Positions 27,080 through 35,576 of a stretch of 64,000 nt of DNA are shown piece after piece. Made by a program: the position numbers and the translations under genes. Numbering within the stretch: the stretch's first letter is position 1; each line of letters begins with the position of its first letter. The stretch is from Hyphomonadaceae bacterium BL14 (GTDB taxonomy: Bacteria > Pseudomonadota > Alphaproteobacteria > Caulobacterales > Maricaulaceae), in contig CP091242.1 in the NCBI GenBank assembly GCA_027627705.1, positions 2,282,677-2,346,676 of the forward strand. Reading direction: 5' to 3'. Under the pieces are notes generated by a model, which did no database searches, was not told where the DNA came from, and saw only the letters and a program-made list of their open reading frames with translations.

Positions 27080-28298
27080 AGCGCTGGGTGTCGGCCTGAT
27101 CGCGCTTGTGCTGGCAGGCTGCGCCAGCGCACCGCCGGACGGGACCGCAACGGCACCATCGCGGCCCGTTCCCGGCACAGCCAGCCCGTCCCCCGATCAC
27201 ACACACCGGGCGCCGGACCTCAGCCCGGTTCGTTTCGCCGCCCTGCCCGGCTGGTCCGGGACCGATACGCGCCCGGCGCTGGCGGCGTTTGTGGAAAGCT
27301 GCCGCCGGGTGGAGGCGCGGCCGGATCATGAGCCGCTGGCGCGCAACGCTCCTTACGCTGGCCGCACCGGTGACTGGCGCGAGGCCTGTCTGGAAGCCTC
27401 GATGCTGGCCGGGCGGGCCGATGCAGACGCGGCGCGCAGCTTCTTCGAGCGCCAGTTCACGCCCATGCGCCTGGGCGCTGAAGGCCGCCTCACCGGCTAT
27501 TACGAGCCCTATGTCGAGGTGCGCGAAGTCCCCGACCGGGAGTTCTCCATGGCGATCAGGGGCCGGCCGGGCGATCTGCTCACCGGGGATCTGGGGCAGT
27601 TTATTGCCGGTCTCGAGGGCCAGCGCATTGTCGGGCGCGCCTCGGATCAGCGATTTGAACCCTACCGCCCGCGCGCCGAAATCGAAGCACTGAATCTGGG
27701 TGTGCCGCTGGCGTGGGGCCGGCCCATCGATGTGTTTTTCCTGCAGATTCAGGGCTCGGGCCGGCTGGTCTACCGCGATGGCGGTCAGGCGCGGGTGCGC
27801 TTTGCAGCCCATAACGGCCTGCCCTATGTTTCCATCGGGCGCATCCTCATCGACCGGGGCGAGCTGCCATCTCATGGCGCGTCCAAGCAGGAGATCGAGC
27901 GCTGGCTGCAGCAGCGGGGGCCGGACGCCTGGACGGCGCTGTTTAACGAGAATCCGCGCTATGTGTTTTTCAGCCTCGATGTTCTCAATGACCCCGACGA
28001 AGGCCCGCTGGGCGCTCAGGGTGCGCCGCTGACGCCGATGGCGTCCATGGCGGTGGACCCGGCCTATCACGCCTGGGGTGCGCCGGTGTTTGTGCAGGCG
28101 GCCCTGCCGGGCGCACCGGACTGGTCGGGACTGGTCATTGCCCAGGATGCGGGCGGCGCCATCACCGGACCGGCGCGCGGCGATCTGTTCTTCGGCTGGG
28201 GGCCGCAGGCGGGTGAGCGCGCCGGGCGTCAGAATGATCCGGCGGCGCAATGGACAATCCTCGTGCCGCGCGCTCTGGCCCGGCGCCTGACCAGCTGA
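27027..28298 (+). CDS. mltA: Membrane-bound lytic murein transglycosylase A
   Basis: A 423-aa peptidoglycan lytic transglycosylase. The lipoprotein signal is ALGVGLIALVLAGCAS. GRLTGYYEPYVEV is the N-terminal MltA signature, DVFFLQIQGSGR the catalytic-domain signature, and VAQDAGGAITGPARGD-like residues with RADLFFGWG form the 3D domain bearing the catalytic Asp. The only in-frame starts that keep the signal are ATG 27027 and GTG 27024, so it overlaps the Tim44 gene by about 53 bp. Confidence 0.94.
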   Translation: MSPAPTRTGIWRACAQPRALGVGLIALVLAGCASAPPDGTATAPSRPVPGTASPSPDHTHRAPDLSPVRFAALPGWSGTDTRPALAAFVESCRRVEARPDHEPLARNAPYAGRTGDWREACLEASMLAGRADADAARSFFERQFTPMRLGAEGRLTGYYEPYVEVREVPDREFSMAIRGRPGDLLTGDLGQFIAGLEGQRIVGRASDQRFEPYRPRAEIEALNLGVPLAWGRPIDVFFLQIQGSGRLVYRDGGQARVRFAAHNGLPYVSIGRILIDRGELPSHGASKQEIERWLQQRGPDAWTALFNENPRYVFFSLDVLNDPDEGPLGAQGAPLTPMASMAVDPAYHAWGAPVFVQAALPGAPDWSGLVIAQDAGGAITGPARGDLFFGWGPQAGERAGRQNDPAAQWTILVPRALARRLTS

Positions 28299-28876
28299 TG
28301 GCACGCCGCCCGTCAAGGCCCCTGCGCCCGGACGAGCGCGAACTGTGGCGCCGCTTTGCCAGCGGCGTGCGGCCACTGGACGCCAAGCGTATGAAGGCGC
28401 TGGACGAGGCTGCCCCCCCGCCCGAGCCTGTGCTGGAGACCCGGCCTTTGCCTATGCCGGGGCAAGGCCCGCGCGATATTCCCCGGCCGCCCGACACCGG
28501 CACCCGGCCGCCCGTTGATCGCTCGTCCGACCGACGCCTGCGCCGCGGCCGGGTGGAGGTGGAGGCGCGGCTCGACCTCCATGGCCTGACCGCGCGGGCG
28601 GCGCGGGGCGAGCTGTTGCGCTTCCTCATGCGGGCGCGGGCTCAGGGCTTTGGCGCGGTGCTGGTCATCACCGGCAAGGGCGCAGGTGCCCGCGCGCAGG
28701 ATGAAAGCCGGTTCGAGCCGTGGAGTGTGGATGCGCGGCCCTTGCCAGGAGTGTTGCGGCGCGCCTTCACCGACTGGATGGGTGAACCGGATTTCGCGCC
28801 CTTGTGCGCCGGCTACAGCCCTGCCCACGCCCGCCATGGCGGTTCGGGTGCCTTCTACGTCATTCTGCGCCACTAG
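28298..28876 (+). CDS. Smr-domain protein
   Basis: A 192-aa protein with a disordered, Pro/Arg-rich N-terminus (about 80 residues) and a C-terminal Smr domain. RLDLHGLTARAARGEL carries the DLHG motif, VLVITGKGAGAR the G-K-G motif, and HGGSGAFYVILRH the end. Smr domains are found in nucleases acting on DNA or stalled-ribosome mRNA. The start at 28298 overlaps the mltA stop in a TGATG. The stop overlaps the convergent tetR stop. Confidence 0.88.
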   Translation: MARRPSRPLRPDERELWRRFASGVRPLDAKRMKALDEAAPPPEPVLETRPLPMPGQGPRDIPRPPDTGTRPPVDRSSDRRLRRGRVEVEARLDLHGLTARAARGELLRFLMRARAQGFGAVLVITGKGAGARAQDESRFEPWSVDARPLPGVLRRAFTDWMGEPDFAPLCAGYSPAHARHGGSGAFYVILRH

Positions 28877-29487
28877 GCGGACAGTGCCTGGCGCACAATG
28901 TGAGACAGCGCGGCGCGCGCGCGCGCCCAGGCCGCGTCCTGCTCCGGGCTGTCTGGCCGTCCGGCCCGCGAGGCCCGGCGTGCCAGCATAATCTGGTGCA
29001 CCGTAGCGATCAGCAGCGCATTGACCGCCAGCGCATCGATGCCTTCGGGCGGCGTCAGCCGGCCCTGATACCGTGCGATCCATCCGGCGAGCGCTCTGGC
29101 GCGTGATCGTGCAAAGCCGGCGAGGGCGGGTGCGGGCTCCGACAACTCCCACAGAACAAGCGTCTGCGCGGCCGGGTTTGCCGTCAAAGCATCCAGATAG
29201 GCCAGTACCAGGTGTTCGATGAGACCGGCGTAATCTGAAGCGGGGTGGGGCGGGACCTGTGCCTCCAGCGCTGCCGCCAACGTATCGCTTTCCTTGACAC
29301 AGAGCGCCGTTACAAGCCCCTCCAGACCCCCGAAATAGCGGTAGATGAGCTGCTTGTCACAGCCCGCTTCGCGCGCCACGGCGTTGACGCCGAAGGCCTG
29401 GAATCCATCGCGGACCAGAACCTCCCGGGCGGCTTGGACCAGACGGTCTTGCGTGGTGGCGCGGCTGCGGATCAGAGTTTCGGCCAC
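28873..29487 (-). CDS. TetR-family transcriptional regulator
   Basis: A 204-aa regulator. The N-terminal HTH is DRLVQAAREVLVRDGF, then VNAVAREAGCDKQLIYRYFG (recognition helix). The ligand-binding C-terminus is all-helical and not informative. A 43-bp nested palindrome just upstream (29512-29554) is the obvious candidate operator, and a related half-size copy lies in front of the divergent gene at 29677, suggesting that it controls itself and that gene. Confidence 0.9.
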   Translation of the reverse strand: MAETLIRSRATTQDRLVQAAREVLVRDGFQAFGVNAVAREAGCDKQLIYRYFGGLEGLVTALCVKESDTLAAALEAQVPPHPASDYAGLIEHLVLAYLDALTANPAAQTLVLWELSEPAPALAGFARSRARALAGWIARYQGRLTPPEGIDALAVNALLIATVHQIMLARRASRAGRPDSPEQDAAWARARAALSHIVRQALSA

Positions 29488-29511
29488 GGTCAGAATCCCT
29501 GGCTGTGAATA

Positions 29512-29554
29512 ATGTCACTGCAAGGTGATATCATGCATCACCGCGCGGTGACAT
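29512..29554. promoter_or_regulatory. Nested palindrome, candidate TetR operator
   Basis: Perfect two-tier symmetry: ATGTCAC-N5-GGTGAT-N7-ATCACC-N5-GTGACAT, centred at 29533, 25 bp upstream of the tetR start. Confidence 0.7.
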
Positions 29555-29632
29555 CTGTCCGCGCGCAGGTTGATCCGGGTGCAAACCGGCAAGCCCGTCT
29601 TCGTTAACGATTCTTTACGCCAGCCGGGGCAA

Positions 29633-29651
29633 GGTGATATCGCGAATCATC
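29633..29651. promoter_or_regulatory. Second, smaller operator-like site
   Basis: GGTGAT-N7-ATCATC, the same spacing as the inner arms at 29512-29554. It also shares the 12-bp direct repeat CAAGGTGATATC (29521-29532 and 29630-29641). It lies 26 bp before the divergent deacetylase gene. Confidence 0.5.
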
Positions 29652-29676
29652 CTGTTCAAACGGATATATCCGGCCC

Positions 29677-30798
29677 ATGCCTGCGCCGAAGCCAGATCGC
29701 TCTCCCTTGCGCGCCCCTCTGCTGGCGGGGCTGGCGGCGGCGTGCCTGGTCATCGCCGGAGCGGCCGCGCTGTCGGTGTTCTCCGGCGGTGTGCCCGGAC
29801 CTGTCAGTGCCGAGACCGATATTGCGCAGCGCCCCGAACCGGTGGCGCTGGCTGAGGCCGAAGCGCTGACGGACGCAACCGGACCGGCACCCTTTGAATT
29901 CGCGCCGGACGACGATGTGTCCCTGCCCGGTGTCAGCGATACGGAAGCGGCGCTCAATGCGCCCGCCGGTCCGCCTGCCCCGCGCGCCCCGGCCGCCCCG
30001 CTGCCGGGCCTGTTCGAGGATGGTCCGGGCGGGCCGTTGCCTGTGATCGGCCCCGATGGCCGGCGCCCCGATGAGGCCTATGCCCGATCCCATGCGGCGC
30101 GCACCGGTCCGGTGGTGGCGTTGATCGTGGGAGGTCTGGGCATGTCCGAGCGCCTGACCGCCCAGGCCATCGAGACGCTGCCGCCGGAAGTCACGCTGAG
30201 TTTTGCGCCCTATGCCGGTGATCTGCAGGGATGGATTGATCGCGCCCGCGCGGCCGGACACGAAGTGCTGATCGAGCTGCCCATGGAGCCGTTCGACTAC
30301 CCCAACAACGATCCTGGTCCCCACACCTTGCTGGCCGACGCGTCCGAGGCCGAGAACGCGCGGCGCCTGGCCTGGCTCCTGTCGCGTTCGGCGGGTTATA
30401 CCGGGGTGATCAATTATCAGGGCGCGCGCCTGGGCGCCGCGCCTGCGCCCCTGTCGCGGATTTTCGCCCGGCTGGAGGCGCGCGGTCTGACCATGTTCCA
30501 TGACGGGGCGGGCCGGCGTCAGGTGATCGAGGCGGCCGGACGCGAGGCCAATGCCCGGCTGGTGCTGGCCGACCGGGTGATTGACGCGGACCCCAGCCCG
30601 GAGGCGGTGGAGACGCGGCTGCTGGAACTGGAGGCGCTGGCGCTGCAGAACGGATCGGCACTGGGCTCGGGCTTTGCCTATCCGGTTACCGTCGAGGCCG
30701 CCGCCAATTGGGCTGAGGGCCTGTCCCGGCGTGGCTATGTGCTGGCCCCGGCCAGTCATGTCGCGCGTCTGCGCCGCGACGACGCCAGCGGGACATGA
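29677..30798 (+). CDS. Divergent polysaccharide deacetylase family protein
   Basis: A 373-aa protein with one N-terminal membrane span (LLAGLAAACLVIAGAAALSVF), a Pro/Ala-rich linker to about residue 140, and a NodB-like (YibQ/DUF610) domain beginning VVALIVGGLGMSERLTAQAI, then LPPEVTLSFAPYAGDLQGWI and HEVLIELPMEP. Many family members have an Asp pair (IDDLG) where this one has GG, so metal binding may be lost. It probably acts at the cell envelope. It shares a promoter region with tetR and overlaps rppH by ATGA. Confidence 0.87.
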   Translation: MPAPKPDRSPLRAPLLAGLAAACLVIAGAAALSVFSGGVPGPVSAETDIAQRPEPVALAEAEALTDATGPAPFEFAPDDDVSLPGVSDTEAALNAPAGPPAPRAPAAPLPGLFEDGPGGPLPVIGPDGRRPDEAYARSHAARTGPVVALIVGGLGMSERLTAQAIETLPPEVTLSFAPYAGDLQGWIDRARAAGHEVLIELPMEPFDYPNNDPGPHTLLADASEAENARRLAWLLSRSAGYTGVINYQGARLGAAPAPLSRIFARLEARGLTMFHDGAGRRQVIEAAGREANARLVLADRVIDADPSPEAVETRLLELEALALQNGSALGSGFAYPVTVEAAANWAEGLSRRGYVLAPASHVARLRRDDASGT

Positions 30799-31298
30799 GC
30801 CGGCCGCACGACCTGTACCCCGAGCATCGTCCGAATGCCGGGATGGTATTGTTCGACCGGCGCGGCCTGGTCTGGATGGGCCGGCGCTACGCCCAGGGCG
30901 GCCCCTGGATCTGGCAGTTTCCCCAAGGCGGGCTGGATCCGGGTGAGGACCCGCAAGCGGGCGCCCTGCGTGAGCTCTACGAAGAGACGGGAATCACCGA
31001 GGACCTGGCCGAGCTGATCGGTGAGATCCCCGGTTGGCTCGCCTATGATTTTCCGCCCGAAGTGCTGGCCCAGCGCCGCCGCAATGCCTGGAAAGGCCAG
31101 AAGCAGCGCTGGTTCGCCTATCGCTATCACGGCACCGATGCGGCATTTGACCTGCAGGCCGTGCCGCCCCAGGAATTTGAGTCCTTCCGCTGGGTCGCGC
31201 TGGCTGAGACACCCGCACTGATCATTCCGTGGAAGCGGCCGGTCTACGAAGCGGTGGCCCAAGGCTTTGCGCACCTGGCGGGTCCGGCGGGTTCCTGA
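30795..31298 (+). CDS. rppH: RNA pyrophosphohydrolase RppH
   Basis: A 167-aa Nudix hydrolase that removes pyrophosphate from 5'-triphosphorylated mRNA and so starts decay. The N-terminus has the RppH-typical YRPNAGMVLFDRRG pattern (here EHRPNAGMVLFDRRGLVWMG). The Nudix box is GGLDPGEDPQAGALRELYEE followed by TGI, with REXXEE intact. RRNAWKGQKQRWFAYRYHG is also typical. The ATGA overlap with the preceding gene indicates co-translation. Confidence 0.94.
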   Translation: MSRPHDLYPEHRPNAGMVLFDRRGLVWMGRRYAQGGPWIWQFPQGGLDPGEDPQAGALRELYEETGITEDLAELIGEIPGWLAYDFPPEVLAQRRRNAWKGQKQRWFAYRYHGTDAAFDLQAVPPQEFESFRWVALAETPALIIPWKRPVYEAVAQGFAHLAGPAGS

Positions 31299-31370
31299 AT
31301 GCGGCTGTTTTATGCCAGGCAGCAGGAGGACGCCTGATGCGCACTTCCCATCCGCCTGCCCATCTGCCTC

Positions 31371-31889
31371 TCAGCGGCCCGGCGCGCGGGCCACGGGACC
31401 AAGATTATTGACCACCTGGCGGGCGTCGAAGGCGTCAGGGCCGCCCGGCGATTGGCCTCGCACCAGTACGATTTCCGCGCTGGCTTCGAAGCGTGTCACT
31501 TCGCGCACATGGACATCATCCCAGAACGGATCACGCCAGCCATACCAGCCAAAGCGCGGGTGGAAGTAATTATAGCCGAACCCGTAGCGCGAGCGGAACG
31601 GGTCGCTGGTGCCCACAAAGCGCCGGTCCGTGTCGGTATCCCGGCGCGCCAGCACGAAATGGTCTGCGCCGCGCTCCAGCGTCAGCTCGGCCGCGCGCAG
31701 CAGGAGATAGGTCTCCACTGTTTCGCGGTCTGTCAGCGTGTTGCCGCGGAAGCTGACGGTGAAACGGTTGTCCTCGATCTGTTGCTGGCTGAAACCGAAC
31801 CCGCCGCGCTCGGCACTCTGATAGGGCGTGGGGGTGGCGCAGGCCGTCAGCGCGCCTGCCAGCCCGATGATCGTCAATAGCCTCAACAT
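31371..31889 (-). CDS. CC0125/CC1285-type lipoprotein
   Basis: A 172-aa lipoprotein: signal MLRLLTIIGLAGALTACAT with lipobox LTAC. Conserved pattern: YQSAERGGFGFSQQQIEDNR, FTVSFRGN, ETYLLLRAAELTLERGADHF, and an aromatic stretch GYNYFHPRFGWYGWRDPFW. This matches a family known mainly from Caulobacterales and relatives; the function is not established. Outer-membrane attachment is likely. Confidence 0.82.
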   Translation of the reverse strand: MLRLLTIIGLAGALTACATPTPYQSAERGGFGFSQQQIEDNRFTVSFRGNTLTDRETVETYLLLRAAELTLERGADHFVLARRDTDTDRRFVGTSDPFRSRYGFGYNYFHPRFGWYGWRDPFWDDVHVREVTRFEASAEIVLVRGQSPGGPDAFDARQVVNNLGPVARAPGR

Positions 31890-31928
31890 GGCTCTTCATC
31901 CTTCTGACTCGCCCCCGGAGCCTTAAGT

Positions 31929-32639
31929 ATGGTTAACTTGGCGCGGGGTGGGAAGCCCACAGCCGAGGTTTCGGCGGATCGTGGCAGCGAGATGATGCAG
32001 ATGGACATGGCGATGCGCTCCTTTCTGCTGGCCGGCGTGCTGGCGCTGATCGTGGCGGCGGGGCTGGCCGGATGGTGGGTCTTTGGCCGTGACGCTGCGC
32101 CCCGGCCCGATGAACCGTTCGCACAAAGCGAGCAGGACCGGCTGGAAGGCTCGTTGTTCGACGAGTTTGGCGAGACCGGCTCTGGCCTGGAGCGCGATGA
32201 AATCCGGATCACGGTCGGCCAGGGGCTGGCCGGAACCGGCCGAGGGCAATCAGCGATGGACGCACCGCCGCGCTTTGCCGGCACCCAGGACGCCGAGGCG
32301 GAGCCGTGGTGGCGCACCGTTCCGGGAGCCGGCTCCGCCCCCGGCGTTTTCGAATCATCGGCCCCCTTGCCGCGCGGAACCGCTGAAGAGCGGGTCGAGG
32401 CCGATTGCCGCTATCGCGGAGGACGGTCCTGGGCTTGCCGCTGCCTCGTGCGTGTGGCGCGTGCAAGGCTGGATGCCGCGCAATTTGACTTCCTGTCGCT
32501 CGCCGAGGAACAGGATGGCAGGCCGGAGCGCCTAAGCCGCTCGGGGCTGGACGGGCGCGCCTTGCCTTCGCTCTCGGCGGCCCTTGTTGGCGTGCATGTG
32601 GAGGCGGACCGGCGCTGCGGGGCCGGCCTTACCCCCTGA
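31929..32639 (+). CDS. Single-pass membrane protein of unknown function
   Basis: Up to 236 aa. One transmembrane segment (FLLAGVLALIVAAGLAGWWVF) is followed by a polar periplasmic-type region with EPFAQSEQDRLEGSLFDEFG and a small Cys-containing domain near the end (VEADCRYRGGRSWACRCLVR). The start is uncertain: the ATG at 31929 gives a long cytoplasmic tail; ATGs at 31992-32013 begin just before the span and are more likely. I recognise no family. Four Cys in the C-terminal half suggest disulfides. Confidence 0.6.
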   Translation: MVNLARGGKPTAEVSADRGSEMMQMDMAMRSFLLAGVLALIVAAGLAGWWVFGRDAAPRPDEPFAQSEQDRLEGSLFDEFGETGSGLERDEIRITVGQGLAGTGRGQSAMDAPPRFAGTQDAEAEPWWRTVPGAGSAPGVFESSAPLPRGTAEERVEADCRYRGGRSWACRCLVRVARARLDAAQFDFLSLAEEQDGRPERLSRSGLDGRALPSLSAALVGVHVEADRRCGAGLTP

Positions 32640-32643
32640 TGCC

Positions 32644-33627
32644 TTATCTGTCTGTCCCGGTTTGCGGCTCTGGCGGGCCTTTGTCCGGAGTGAGGAACAG
32701 GGTCTGGCCGTGATCGGCGTCAATGCCCGACGGTTCAGGATGAATGATCACGTCGGCGGCCGGCCACTGGGCGGCAATACGATTTTCCGCATCGGTCAGA
32801 ATGGCATGGGCCTCAGCCAGCGACAGGGCCGGGTCCAGGGTCATGTGCATCTGTACATGGACGAAGGGTCCTGAGGCGCGGCTGCGCAGCTGGGTGACGC
32901 CCTGAACCCTCGGATCGGCCTTGGCCAGCGCCAGAATCTGGGCCCGGTCCCTCTCGGGCAACTCGCGGTCCATCAGATTCTCGATCGCCTTGAACCCGAT
33001 GGTCAGAGCGGTCCAGACCAGCCAGACCGCCACACCGGCCGCAATCAGCGGGTCAGCCGCCTCAAACCCTGCCACCGCCAGCCCGATCGCCGCCATCACG
33101 GCGAGATTGGCACCCAGATCAGACAGGTAATGGGCCCGGTCTCCGGCCACCGCGATCGAACCGGTGCGTGCCACCGCCCGTGCCTGGGCCCGCACCAGCA
33201 ACACGGTCGCCACGGTCGAGATCACCATTACACCCAGCGCGATGGTGCCGGCCGAGACCGGCTGGGGATCCAGAAACCGCAGCCAGGCTTCGCGAAGCAG
33301 CAAGGCCGCGGAAAATGCCACCAGCACCGCCTGGAACAACCCCGCCAGCGCCTCCGCCTTGCCATGTCCGAACCGGTGCTCGCAATCAGCCGGACTGGCG
33401 GCGTAGCGCAGGGCGAAGAACGTGATGAGGGACGCCGCAAGATCAAGCGCGCTGTCAGCCAGCGAGGCCAGCATGGCGACCGACCCGGACAGAATGAAGG
33501 CGACCGCCTTCAGGGCGATCAGGCTTGCCGCCGTCAGTACGGACCAGCGGGCAATGCGCGAGGTGATGGCGCGCGCTTCCAGCGGGGCAAGCTTGCCCGG
33601 ACCGCCGGGCGCGGCGTCATTTGGCAT
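32644..33627 (-). CDS. Cation diffusion facilitator (FieF-like metal efflux transporter)
   Basis: A 327-aa inner-membrane antiporter exporting divalent metals such as Zn2+, Fe2+ or Cd2+. About six transmembrane helices are visible. LADSALDLAASLITFFALRY (Asp pair), HRFGHGKAEALAGLFQ and GDRAHYLSDLGANL (His-x3-Asp) are CDF motifs. The C-terminal cytosolic domain contains HVQMHMTLDPALSLAEAH and VIIHPEPSG. I chose the ATG at 33627 (MPNDAAPGG); the longer frame lacks family resemblance. Confidence 0.92.
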   Translation of the reverse strand: MPNDAAPGGPGKLAPLEARAITSRIARWSVLTAASLIALKAVAFILSGSVAMLASLADSALDLAASLITFFALRYAASPADCEHRFGHGKAEALAGLFQAVLVAFSAALLLREAWLRFLDPQPVSAGTIALGVMVISTVATVLLVRAQARAVARTGSIAVAGDRAHYLSDLGANLAVMAAIGLAVAGFEAADPLIAAGVAVWLVWTALTIGFKAIENLMDRELPERDRAQILALAKADPRVQGVTQLRSRASGPFVHVQMHMTLDPALSLAEAHAILTDAENRIAAQWPAADVIIHPEPSGIDADHGQTLFLTPDKGPPEPQTGTDR

Positions 33628-33726
33628 AGTGGGGCTCCAGGCAGTCTGCGCTTGCGCACTTGGATCATGGCCCGTATCAGCCCAGCATCGCGCTGTCATC
33701 TGTTAGTCCCTCAAAAGAGGCCGGTC

Positions 33727-34527
33727 ATGAGCCTGTTCACCCTGATCCTGCTGGCTGTAGTGCAGGGGCTGACCGAGTTCCTTCCCGTTTCTTCCTCCGC
33801 CCATCTCATCCTGGCCCCTGAGGCAGCCGGGTTCGAGGATCAGGGCGTGCTGATCGATCTGATGGCCCATGTGGGGTCGCTGGCGGCGGTGATGATCTAT
33901 TTCCGCAAGGATGTGGCGGCGGTAGTGATGGGCAAGATTGCGCTCGTGCAAGGGCGCATCACGCCGGGCGGGCGGCTGGTTCTGCTGATTGCCGCAGCCA
34001 CACCGCCGGTCCTGTTGGCGGGCGCGGTGTTGTATTTTTCAGGGCTTGCAGACGCGCTGCGCTCGCCCGTCCTGATCGCCTGGATGATGATGGGCTTTGC
34101 CATTCCGCTGTGGGCCGCGGACCATTTCGGGCGCAAAATGGTCACAACCGAAACCCTGGGCTTTCGCTCCGCCATCCTGATCGGCTTGGCGCAGGCTTTG
34201 GCTCTGCTGCCCGGTGCCAGCCGGTCCGGGGTCACCATGACCGCGGCGCGCGCCGTGGGTATGGACCGCGAAGAGTCCGCGCGCTTTTCCATGCTCATGT
34301 CGATCCCGGTGATCGGTGCCTTCGGCCTGATCGGTGTCATTGAACTGGCCCGCGGCGCGAATCTGGGTGCCAGCCTGACCGACGGGCTGGTCATGGCCGG
34401 GCTGTCGTTCGCCGCCGCCTACGCCTCCATTGCGGTGCTGATGCGCTTCGTGGCCCGCATCGGCTTCCTGCCCTTCGTGATCTACCGCGTCGCACTGGGC
34501 GCGCTGATCCTCTGGCTGCTGGTCTAG
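33727..34527 (+). CDS. uppP: Undecaprenyl-diphosphatase UppP/BacA
   Basis: A 266-aa membrane phosphatase that recycles the undecaprenyl carrier for peptidoglycan synthesis. GLTEFLPVSSSAHLIL is the N-terminal signature with catalytic Glu and Ser residues, and LLPGASRSGVTMTAARAVG is the second signature with the catalytic Arg. Seven or eight hydrophobic spans. The ATG at 33727 gives the normal family length; the frame upstream lacks family features. Confidence 0.96.
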   Translation: MSLFTLILLAVVQGLTEFLPVSSSAHLILAPEAAGFEDQGVLIDLMAHVGSLAAVMIYFRKDVAAVVMGKIALVQGRITPGGRLVLLIAAATPPVLLAGAVLYFSGLADALRSPVLIAWMMMGFAIPLWAADHFGRKMVTTETLGFRSAILIGLAQALALLPGASRSGVTMTAARAVGMDREESARFSMLMSIPVIGAFGLIGVIELARGANLGASLTDGLVMAGLSFAAAYASIAVLMRFVARIGFLPFVIYRVALGALILWLLV

Positions 34528-34536
34528 AGGCAGGCG

Positions 34537-35388
34537 TCAAAGGCTCGCACGGTAGCGCCGGCTCACAGGCAATTCCTGGCCGCCGGACAGGCGCACCCGG
34601 GCGCCGCCATCGGCGCCGGGGATGATTTCGCGGATGGCGGCCCGGGTGGCCAGGTGCGAGCGGTGCAGGCGCACCGGATCGGCGCCGGCCTCCTCCAGCA
34701 TGACAGCGAGCTCCGACAGCGGGATGCGGGCCAGATGCACGCCGCTTGCGGTGCGCACCTGCGCGTAATTGCCTGCCGCGCTCGCCGACACGATCTCGCC
34801 TGCCGGCAGGCGGATTTCCCGTCCGCCGCAGCGCAGCGAGACCAACCCGCCTTCGCGGGCGTCGCGATGCATGGCCGCCGCCGCCATGCGCGCGCGCGTC
34901 AGGGCGCGCAGCAGCATGAGCACGGCCTGAAAGCTGATATAGGACAAAGCGTCCTTGCGCAGCTCATAGATGAAGGTCTGCACAAGCGGGCCAAAGCCCT
35001 GATAGGGCCGATCCAGAAGCAGCGGCCAGAGCAGGCTTCGAAACCCTGTCATCAGTCCCGTGTGAAGGGCGGCGAAGGCGAGAAGGCCGGCGCCATGCAC
35101 GACCAGGCTCATGCGCCAGCGTCCCGGCTCCAGAGGGAAGGCTGCGCCCAGCGTCAGAGCGGCGGGCAGAAGCAGCAGGATCGCCGCGCCGCTGGCGCCC
35201 TCCAGAACATAGGGGTAGAGGCCCGGCGCGCCGCCGCCGCGGGCCATCTCGTCGGCCAGTGACAGGGCGTTGATGGTCACCGCCGCCACCACGCCGATGG
35301 CGCAGGTTCCCAGCGCCATGAGCCAGGCGTGCCGGTCGGCGGCCCGGTCGCGGTCATGATCCTGACGTGTCAGCTGGTTGAGGCGCAT
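34537..35388 (-). CDS. LytTR-domain membrane transcription regulator
   Basis: About 283 aa. The N-terminal half has four hydrophobic segments (for example LMALGTCAIGVVAAVTINAL and ASGAAILLLLPAALTLGAAF). The C-terminal third is a LytTR DNA-binding domain: LPAGEIVSASAAGNYAQVRT, RIPLSELAVMLEE and RLHRSHLATRAAIREI. There is no receiver domain, so it probably senses a membrane or extracellular signal directly. The start is not certain: ATG 35388 lacks a clear Shine-Dalgarno, and 35436 is an alternative. Confidence 0.85.
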   Translation of the reverse strand: MRLNQLTRQDHDRDRAADRHAWLMALGTCAIGVVAAVTINALSLADEMARGGGAPGLYPYVLEGASGAAILLLLPAALTLGAAFPLEPGRWRMSLVVHGAGLLAFAALHTGLMTGFRSLLWPLLLDRPYQGFGPLVQTFIYELRKDALSYISFQAVLMLLRALTRARMAAAAMHRDAREGGLVSLRCGGREIRLPAGEIVSASAAGNYAQVRTASGVHLARIPLSELAVMLEEAGADPVRLHRSHLATRAAIREIIPGADGGARVRLSGGQELPVSRRYRASL

Positions 35389-35576
35389 GGCGCCACAGTG
35401 TGCCGCGACGGCGCAACGCGCGCCAGTGGCGTTCATCCCCTGAGTGCGGCGTTTCGTCCCGGATAGCGGCGTCAGCCGCCGCCGCCCGTCACGCCGGGCT
35501 GGCGCCTGTCCCCGGGGGCGCGACCGGGGCGGCGCCGCGGGGCAGATTATCGTCGCTGACACTTCCGGAGCCCGTG

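Noticed and set aside
31923..31937. Possible CtrA site (TTAA...TTAAC)
   Set aside because: The spacing is six bases, not the seven required, and it lies over a doubtful start codon.
33130..33726. Long N-terminal extension of the uppP frame
   Set aside because: It is antisense to the CDF transporter and lacks UppP features; the conserved start is at 33727.
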